NCBI GenBank assembly: GCA_900549495.1
Contig: UROL01000104.1
Span: 1-6,734, forward strand
Length of the DNA stretch: 6,734 bases
Direction of reading: 5' to 3'
Origin: an uncultured Eubacteriales bacterium
Lineage (GTDB): Bacteria > Bacillota > Clostridia > Oscillospirales > Oscillospiraceae
Positions 1 to 4,210 of this stretch are shown here, piece after piece; the first letter of the stretch is position 1; each line of letters starts with the position of its first letter. Below the pieces are notes generated by a model. The model was not told the origin of the DNA. It searched no databases and saw only the letters and a program-made list of their open reading frames with translations. Position numbers and translations under genes: made by a program.

Positions 1-240
1 GGTCAGGGCAGTGCGCCCCCGGCCGCCCCGGCTGCGCTGCCGGACAATTTCCAGACCGCACAGATAGTCCATCACAATGGTGGCAACCATCAGCGCCAGG
101 TAAGCCGGTTCTCCCCAGCCGTAGAAAGCCAGGCTGAACAGCAGCAGCACCGGATTCCGCCACCCCCGGGGGCACAGGTAATACAGCGCCAGCACCGCCG
201 GAAGGTAGGCAAACAAGAAAACATTCGATGAAAAGAGCAT
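1..240 (-). CDS. MBOAT-family membrane O-acyltransferase (AlgI/PatA type), N-terminal part only
   Basis: Reading the minus strand from an ATG at 240 gives 80 codons that stay open to the window edge, so only the N-terminus is present (family members are usually 450-500 residues). The protein starts MLFSSNVFLFAYLPAVLALY and continues into a second hydrophobic stretch ending FYGWGEP (about residues 30-44). This is the typical opening of AlgI/PatA-like MBOAT proteins: two membrane helices with the LFSS..F...YLP and Y.WGEP signatures. A third helix covers about residues 46-62. Family members move acyl groups, usually acetyl, across the membrane onto exopolysaccharide or cell-wall polymers. The catalytic His lies in the missing part. 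A GGAG lies 11 bases before the ATG. The gene follows a DUF4358 lipoprotein and an SGNH esterase-like gene on the same strand, a usual partnership for such acyltransferases in Firmicutes. Confidence 0.88.
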   Translation of the reverse strand, partial: MLFSSNVFLFAYLPAVLALYYLCPRGWRNPVLLLFSLAFYGWGEPAYLALMVATIVMDYLCGLEIVRQRSRGGRGRTALT

Positions 241-256
241 GGGTCAGTTCACTCCA

Positions 257-294
257 AAGAAGAAGCGCAGGATCGGAAAACCGAGCTGCGCTTC
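257..294 (-). terminator. Terminator-like hairpin between the DUF4358 gene and the MBOAT gene
   Basis: On the minus strand, GAAGCGCAG (294-286) pairs perfectly with CTGCGCTTC (270-262). Inside this is a second 4-bp stem, TCGG/CCGA, closed by a TTTT loop, with a one-versus-two base bulge between the stems. The hairpin is followed by TTCTTT (261-256). It lies after the DUF4358 stop (299) and just before the GGAG (255-252) of the MBOAT gene. It resembles a weak intrinsic terminator or attenuator. It could equally be a processing or stabilising stem that sets the level of MBOAT relative to the lipoproteins. The structure is seen directly; the role is inferred. Confidence 0.5.
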
Positions 295-298
295 AGAT

Positions 299-757
299 TT
301 ACTTTACCGCATTTTCAAAGGCAGCCTGCATATTGTCCACCTGGGGAGAAACCAGATAGGCCAGATACAGCCCCTGGGTGAGAATCTTACCCTCTTTGAC
401 AATGGCATACTGATCCGGCAGGTAGAATTCCGTCTCGTCCTCCTTGGCCATCTGCCGGGTTTGGGCAAGGGCAGTCAGCCGATTCAGGGCATCCTGGTCC
501 TTGGCCTGAATCAGCCAGACCTCGTCCGCCTGCAAGCCGGCGGCGCAGATGGCGGCAATCACCTGGGTGCAGTCCTCGGCATGGATGCCCAGGAAATTCA
601 GCATGGTGGTATCGTCCAGCACCATCATTTCCGGCAGGTATTCCTGACAGGCGGTATACACTTCATTCAGGTTCGCAGGCTCCTTGGCAGGTGCGCCACA
701 GGCGGCCAGGGACAGCAGCAGAGCCAGCATCAGGGCCCAAAGAATTCCTTTTTTCAT
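299..757 (-). CDS. DUF4358 domain lipoprotein
   Basis: A 152-residue protein. The first 20 residues form a lipoprotein signal: MKKG, a hydrophobic run, then the lipobox L-A-A-C with the acylated Cys at residue 20. The rest matches my memory of DUF4358, a small extracytoplasmic domain of Firmicutes with no known biochemical activity: LPEMMVLDDT (41-50), FLGIHAEDC (55-63), ADEVWLIQAKD (77-87), a Gln/Lys/Glu-rich helix, Y..DQYA (112-118) and YLAYLVSP (131-138). The ATG at 757 is chosen over an in-frame ATG at 796 because AAAGGAG sits 7 bases upstream of it, the signal peptide then starts properly, and the longer form would overlap the preceding gene. The gap after the SGNH gene is four bases and the ribosome site overlaps that gene's stop, so the two are probably translationally coupled. 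The protein probably acts at the outer membrane face with the SGNH and MBOAT proteins; this is inferred from synteny only. Confidence 0.85.
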   Translation of the reverse strand: MKKGILWALMLALLLSLAACGAPAKEPANLNEVYTACQEYLPEMMVLDDTTMLNFLGIHAEDCTQVIAAICAAGLQADEVWLIQAKDQDALNRLTALAQTRQMAKEDETEFYLPDQYAIVKEGKILTQGLYLAYLVSPQVDNMQAAFENAVK

Positions 758-761
758 TTGA

Positions 762-1769
762 TTACTCCTTTTCGTTGCACATTTGTCGGTTGGCATAGGC
801 GGCCAGTGCCTTCATCCAGGCCACGCATCCATCCTCGTTCAGGTGGATGGTTTTATCCAAGCTGTAGGGGGTGGCCATTGCGCCGATGTGGTCCTCTGCA
901 TAGGGGGCAATGTCCACAAAGTAGCAGCCATGCTCCTGGGCATAGGTTTTCAGCCGGGCATTGTACTGGCGGATGGTTTGGTTCTTCTTTCCGTCCCCGA
1001 AGGTTGGCTGCCACTCTGCCACGCAGCTTTGCAGGTAGATTTCCAGGTCGGGATTCTGCTCCCGCAGCCGGGGCAGCAGAATGTCCCAGCTGTCGAAGGT
1101 CTCGTCGATGGTGCGGTAGCCCAGGTCGTTCTGGCCCAGCATGATGAATACCTTCTTCACCTTGGACAGGCCCACCGCAGTCTCCAGCCACATCTCCTGG
1201 CCCTGGTAGAATACATTTTTATAGTGCAGCACAAAGCCGTTTAGGCTGGTGCCGCCCCGGGCCAGAAACAGGGGGTGCCCCAATAGGCCGTGGGCGGCCT
1301 CGTACTGGTACATAATATAGGTGATGGAATCTCCCACAATGGCGCTGTCCTGGAAGAATTCCGTATAGGAGCCCTCCGGCTCCGGCGGGTAGCGCTTGGG
1401 ACTGCGGATAACCTCCTCGTCCAGGGCCATCAGCTTCTCCTGGGTCTGCGCCAGGCAGCCCACGGTGCATTCCCGGGTTTCCTCCCCCAGTTGGGCACGA
1501 ACCGTGGTAGTGCCCACGCCGGTGGCGGTGAGGATGCCGTCCTGGACGGTGACCACCTTCTCGTCGTCACTTTGCCACTGGACATTCTCCCTGGGGGCCG
1601 TTCCGGCATAGATGTCCTCCGTCTCCCCCACCACGGACAAATCAATCCGGGACACCGTCAAAAACAGGCGGCCCCCCGAGGCTTCCTCTGCGCTCCCCTG
1701 GGCACCGGCCCCACAGGCCAGGCTCAGCAGCAGCGCCAGCACAAGGCAAAAGGAACAACCTTTTTTCAT
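762..1769 (-). CDS. Exported SGNH/GDSL-hydrolase-family protein with an N-terminal Ig-like (BIG2) domain
   Basis: 335 residues. Residues 1-19 are a signal peptide (MKKG, hydrophobic run, LSLAC). Cys19 could be lipidated, but position -3 is Ser rather than Leu, so the lipobox is weaker than in the next gene. Residues 35-105 look like a bacterial Ig-like fold of the BIG2 type: short strands, WQS.DE.VVTV, DGILTATGVGTTTV. The SGNH domain follows: block I G-D-S-I-T with nucleophile Ser148, block II glycine in RGGTS (171-175), block III G-Q-N-D (212-215), and block V D305...H309 in LDKTIHLNEDG. All catalytic positions are present. SGNH proteins paired with MBOAT proteins transfer or remove acetyl groups on envelope or exopolysaccharide glycans, so this is probably the extracellular half of an O-acylation machine. 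A good ribosome site, GGAAAGGAAG, precedes the ATG. The substrate cannot be read from the sequence. Confidence 0.87.
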   Translation of the reverse strand: MKKGCSFCLVLALLLSLACGAGAQGSAEEASGGRLFLTVSRIDLSVVGETEDIYAGTAPRENVQWQSDDEKVVTVQDGILTATGVGTTTVRAQLGEETRECTVGCLAQTQEKLMALDEEVIRSPKRYPPEPEGSYTEFFQDSAIVGDSITYIMYQYEAAHGLLGHPLFLARGGTSLNGFVLHYKNVFYQGQEMWLETAVGLSKVKKVFIMLGQNDLGYRTIDETFDSWDILLPRLREQNPDLEIYLQSCVAEWQPTFGDGKKNQTIRQYNARLKTYAQEHGCYFVDIAPYAEDHIGAMATPYSLDKTIHLNEDGCVAWMKALAAYANRQMCNEKE

Positions 1770-1816
1770 TTGCTTTTCTTCCTTTCCTTTTTGTTACAGC
1801 ATAACCGTCGGGCCCT

Positions 1817-1834
1817 CCATCCCCTGGGGGATGG
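1817..1834. repeat. Perfect inverted repeat in the rex-SGNH gap
   Basis: CCATCCCC and GGGGATGG flank a two-base centre, giving an 8-bp perfect inverted repeat (in RNA probably a 7-bp stem with a 4-base loop). It lies in the 126-base gap between the rex stop and the SGNH start. No T-run follows on either strand, so it is not a classical intrinsic terminator. It may be a pausing or processing stem, or an operator. No convincing promoter for the SGNH gene was found in this gap, so read-through from rex is plausible. Confidence 0.45.
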
Positions 1835-1895
1835 GCTTCGCAGTGGCCCCGGCGGGAAAAGAGGCGGGCTGCCAATACAGCCACGCCCCTGGGAA

Positions 1896-2543
1896 TTACT
1901 GCTCTTTCTTTTCCTCCTTGATTTGCGCCCGGAGGTGGACGCTGAGGACGGCCAGAGAGGTGGCCATATTCTCATTCTGCACCAGGATGTGCTCCGGTAC
2001 GTCCAGGTGCACCGGGGCAAAATTCCAGATGGCCTTGACGCCGCAGGCAATCAGGCGGTCTGCTGCCTCCTGGGCGTGGGCGGCGGGCACGGTGATGATG
2101 CCCATAAGCACCTTATGTACCTTGCAGAAATGCTCCAGCTTGGAGATGTGATAAATAGGCTGACCGTCTTCGGTTTTCTCCAGAGTGGGGCTGGTGTCGA
2201 AGGCCGCATGGATGTTCAGGCCATACTCCTCAAATCCGCTGTAGCCCATCAACGCCAAGCCCAGCTTTCCTGCCCCGATGAGCACGGCATCGGTGGTATT
2301 GTCATAGCCCAGAAACTGCTCGATATCGGTAATCAGGCTTTCCCGCAAATAGCCGATTTTGGGGCGGCCGCCGTCGGAGACAATGGCCAAGTCCTTACGC
2401 ACCTGTACCTCGCCCATTCCCAGGGCGTTGGCCAGAGAGGTGGCGGAAATATGGCTGGGGGCATCCTCTGGCAGGCTTTTCAGATAGGCCAGATAGCCGG
2501 GGAGCCGCTTCAATACGGATTTGGAAACCTTCTTCTCTTCCAT
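1896..2543 (-). CDS. rex: Redox-sensing transcriptional repressor Rex
   Basis: 215 residues, the usual Rex length. The N-terminal winged-helix domain (about 1-78) includes the recognition helix GEVQVRKDLA (44-53) and the wing GRPKIGY (59-65). The C-terminal Rossmann domain has the dinucleotide-binding loop G-A-G-K-L-G (90-95), an acidic residue after the second strand (AAFDT, D116), TVPA (151-154), and the strongly conserved I-W-N-F-A-P-V-H-L (172-180). Rex proteins are homodimers that sense the NADH/NAD+ ratio: high NADH releases them from DNA and switches on fermentation and NADH-reoxidation genes. The ATG at 2543 is chosen over one 87 bases upstream because it gives the normal N-terminus (MEEKKVSKSVLKRLPGYL) and has AAAGG 11 bases before it. 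A near-consensus promoter lies about 75 bases upstream. The O-acylation genes follow on the same strand. No canonical Rex operator was found near the gene. Confidence 0.96.
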   Translation of the reverse strand: MEEKKVSKSVLKRLPGYLAYLKSLPEDAPSHISATSLANALGMGEVQVRKDLAIVSDGGRPKIGYLRESLITDIEQFLGYDNTTDAVLIGAGKLGLALMGYSGFEEYGLNIHAAFDTSPTLEKTEDGQPIYHISKLEHFCKVHKVLMGIITVPAAHAQEAADRLIACGVKAIWNFAPVHLDVPEHILVQNENMATSLAVLSVHLRAQIKEEKKEQ

Positions 2544-2590
2544 CAAACACTCAACCTTTCGTGCTTCGTGCATTCCAACCGATAAAAAAC

Positions 2591-2602
2591 TATATCGATA
2601 TA
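2591..2602. promoter_or_regulatory. Perfect 12-bp palindrome in the rex leader
   Basis: TATATCGATATA is perfectly self-complementary. It lies just downstream of the predicted rex -10 box, about where transcript positions +5 to +16 would fall, a typical place for a repressor operator. It does not match the Rex consensus (TTGTTAA/TTAACAA or TTGTGA types), so it may bind another regulator or be chance in an AT-rich promoter region. Confidence 0.35.
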
Positions 2603-2612
2603 AAGCATACCG

Positions 2613-2641
2613 ATTATAGCATGTCCACAATCACTTTGCAA
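2613..2641 (-). promoter_or_regulatory. Sigma-70/SigA-type promoter for rex
   Basis: On the minus strand, TTGCAA (2641-2636) and a perfect TATAAT (2618-2613) are separated by exactly 17 bases. The start site should fall near 2606-2607, leaving a leader of about 63 bases before the rex ATG. It faces away from the yhfC-type gene, whose promoter starts 75 bases further right. Confidence 0.75.
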
Positions 2642-2715
2642 CCGCATTTTTCGTATCCGGAACGCAAAAAACCGGCTTCCGGCCAGCGGATATTGGGCCC
2701 TTCCCCTATCCCCTC

Positions 2716-2744
2716 TTGACAAGGCCGCCGCCGTCTGCTATTGT
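2716..2744 (+). promoter_or_regulatory. Sigma-70/SigA-type promoter for the yhfC-type gene
   Basis: A perfect -35 box TTGACA (2716-2721) and TATTGT (2739-2744) are separated by 17 bases. The start site should be near 2750-2752. An in-frame TTG falls inside this -35 box, which argues against starting the protein there and for the ATG at 2776. Confidence 0.75.
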
Positions 2745-2775
2745 GCAGGTAATCCAAGGAAAAGAGGAAACAAGT

Positions 2776-3606
2776 ATGGAGCAAGTAAGCTGGAAAATTG
2801 CCGCCTGCATTGTCACCCTGGCGGTGGGCGTGGTGGGCCCTCTGGCCATACCAATGGTATACGGATGGAAACGCCGGAACGAAGGGGTCTGGCGGGCCTG
2901 GATGATTGGCGCCGCCGGGTTCTTTGTACCCCAGCTGGTCATTCGCCCCCTGCTGCGCATAGCCCTGTCCGGCACCGGGTACGAAGCCTGGGCCATGGGC
3001 AACCCCATTGCCTATGCCTTTCTGTCCGCTCTGTTTGCCGCAGTGCTGGAGCTGGCCGGGCGCTGCGCCGGGGCCGGACTGCTGCGGAAAACCAGCAGCC
3101 CCCACCAGGCGCTGGCCGCCGGACTGGGCCACGGGGGTATGGAATCCATCATCCTCATTGGCGTTTCCTATGTAAACAATCTGGCCTTTCTGGTCATGCT
3201 GCAAAGCGGCCAATTCGATGCCATGGTGGCGGAGATAGCCGCCACCGGTGTGGGCACCCAGGACTTGACCGCCGCCGCCCTGGCTCTGGAGAGCACCTCT
3301 GCCTGGCTGTTCCTTCTGGCGGGGCTGGAGCGGGTGCTGGCCATGATTTGCCAGACCTGCATGACCGTTATGGTGTTCTATGGCTTCCATAGGGGCCGCC
3401 CGCTGCCCTGGCTGCTGGGCTGCCTGGGCATTCACTTTCTGATTGACTGCATTGCCGCCATTAACCTGCTGATTTCCACCGAATGGCTTGCCTACACCAT
3501 TATCTATGCAATTCTGACGGTTGTGGCAGCGCTGTGCCTGGCACTGCTGCTGCGTATCCGCAGACTTTGGCAGGGCCAGGGTATGCCGGAATCCTCCGGG
3601 CTGTAA
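2776..3606 (+). CDS. YhfC-family putative intramembrane metalloprotease (PF10086-like)
   Basis: 276 residues, strongly hydrophobic, with about seven or eight membrane segments (roughly 8-30, 42-62, 77-102, 122-142, 175-202, 209-234, 238-260). Polar motifs inside these segments match my memory of the YhfC family, relatives of the CAAX/Abi intramembrane proteases: E92-L-A-G-R, G-L-G-H119-G-G-M-E123-S, and H220-F-L-I-D. These Glu and His residues would be the metal and catalytic ligands. The family's substrates are mostly unknown; related proteins act in prenyl-protein processing, bacteriocin immunity or stress responses. The start is an ATG preceded by AGAGG, with a promoter ending 31 bases earlier. 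The tail RIRRLWQGQGMPESSGL is polar and probably cytoplasmic. The gene is a single transcription unit, divergent from rex and closed by a strong terminator. Confidence 0.82.
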   Translation: MEQVSWKIAACIVTLAVGVVGPLAIPMVYGWKRRNEGVWRAWMIGAAGFFVPQLVIRPLLRIALSGTGYEAWAMGNPIAYAFLSALFAAVLELAGRCAGAGLLRKTSSPHQALAAGLGHGGMESIILIGVSYVNNLAFLVMLQSGQFDAMVAEIAATGVGTQDLTAAALALESTSAWLFLLAGLERVLAMICQTCMTVMVFYGFHRGRPLPWLLGCLGIHFLIDCIAAINLLISTEWLAYTIIYAILTVVAALCLALLLRIRRLWQGQGMPESSGL

Positions 3607-3621
3607 AATCGCCCGGTTCCT

Positions 3622-3658
3622 CCCCCGGAATTTTCCGAAATTCCGGGGGTTTCTTCTT
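3622..3658 (+). terminator. Strong rho-independent terminator after the yhfC-type gene
   Basis: CCCCCGGAATTT (3622-3633) pairs perfectly with AAATTCCGGGGG (3638-3649), a 12-bp stem with a TCCG loop, followed at once by TTTCTTCTT (3650-3658). It lies 16 bases after the stop codon. The end of the T-tract overlaps the -35 box of the greA promoter. Confidence 0.93.
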
Positions 3659-3685
3659 GACGTAGGGGGAAAATACCGATATAAT
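3657..3685 (+). promoter_or_regulatory. Sigma-70/SigA-type promoter for greA-lysS
   Basis: TTGACG (3657-3662) and a perfect TATAAT (3680-3685) are separated by 17 bases. The start site should fall near 3692, about 40 bases before the greA ATG. The first two bases of the -35 box are also the last bases of the upstream terminator's T-tract, so the two transcription units abut with no spare DNA. Confidence 0.85.
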
Positions 3686-3731
3686 ACAAAGGACTATGGA
3701 TATTTTTATCCGAAGGAAAGGATTTTGAAAT

Positions 3732-4208
3732 ATGGCCAAGGAATACAAGATTACCAGCCTGCGTCTGGCAGACCTGGAAAAGGAACTGAACTATTTGAAG
3801 ACCACCCGGGAGCGGGAGGTTGCTGCCATGATTGCAGAAGCCCGCTCCTATGGCGACTTGTCCGAAAACTCCGAGTACGATGCCGCCAAGAACGAGCAGG
3901 CAAAGCTGTATGGCCGCATTGCCGAAATCGAGGACGTGCTGTCCCACGCCACCATCATCGAGGATGAGAACGAGGCCACCGGCCGGGTGGGCCTGGGCTG
4001 CACCGTAGTGGTGGAGGACGAGAACGGCAAGCGCACCACCTACCGCATCACCGGCTCCCAGGAGGCCAATCCCATGGAGTTCCGCCTGTCCGACGACTCC
4101 CCCTTTGGCCGTGCCGTAGTGGGCAAGGCCGCCGGCGAGAAGTTCGTAGTCAACGCTCCGGCGGGTTCGTTTACCATGAAGGTGATTGAAGTCACCCGGG
4201 AGGGCTGA
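3732..4208 (+). CDS. greA: Transcription elongation factor GreA
   Basis: 158 residues, the standard GreA length. The N-terminal coiled coil (about 8-77) carries at its tip the diagnostic motif G-D-L-S-E-N-S-E-Y-D-A-A-K (41-53). The acidic residues D42 and E45 are those that reach into the RNA polymerase secondary channel and help it cleave backtracked RNA. The C-terminal FKBP-like domain (about 84-158) has RITGSQEANP (105-114) and the conserved SPFGRAVVGK (123-132). GreA rescues stalled elongation complexes. The ATG has AAAGGA about 10 bases upstream and its own promoter. The stop TGA overlaps the lysS start region, a greA-lysS arrangement often seen in Clostridia. Nothing is missing or odd. 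Confidence 0.97.
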   Translation: MAKEYKITSLRLADLEKELNYLKTTREREVAAMIAEARSYGDLSENSEYDAAKNEQAKLYGRIAEIEDVLSHATIIEDENEATGRVGLGCTVVVEDENGKRTTYRITGSQEANPMEFRLSDDSPFGRAVVGKAAGEKFVVNAPAGSFTMKVIEVTREG

Positions 4209-4210
4209 TG

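Noticed and set aside
1791..1807. TTGTTA...TAACCG as a Rex operator in front of the SGNH gene
   Set aside because: The half-site spacing is 5 rather than 6 bases and the second half differs from TAACAA at its last two bases. It is too weak to claim.
1817..1834. The CCATCCCC/GGGGATGG hairpin as a rex terminator
   Set aside because: There is no T-run after the stem on the minus strand, so it is kept only as an inverted repeat.
239..2585. Long plus-strand open frames opposite the MBOAT, DUF4358, SGNH and rex genes
   Set aside because: They mirror well-supported minus-strand genes, have no credible ribosome sites, and read as low-complexity Gly/His/Arg/Leu-rich sequence.
2657..2682. CCGGAA/TTCCGG inverted repeat between the two divergent promoters, with a nearby A/T-run
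   Set aside because: The arms are only 6 bp with a 14-base loop, the CCGG motifs are self-complementary and frequent in this GC-rich DNA, and no gene ends here that would need a terminator.
2614..3435. A minus-strand open frame of 273 codons opposite the yhfC-type gene
   Set aside because: It is rich in Gln, Gly and His, has no recognisable motif, and runs across both divergent promoters. The plus-strand frame has a clear membrane-protein pattern and family motifs.
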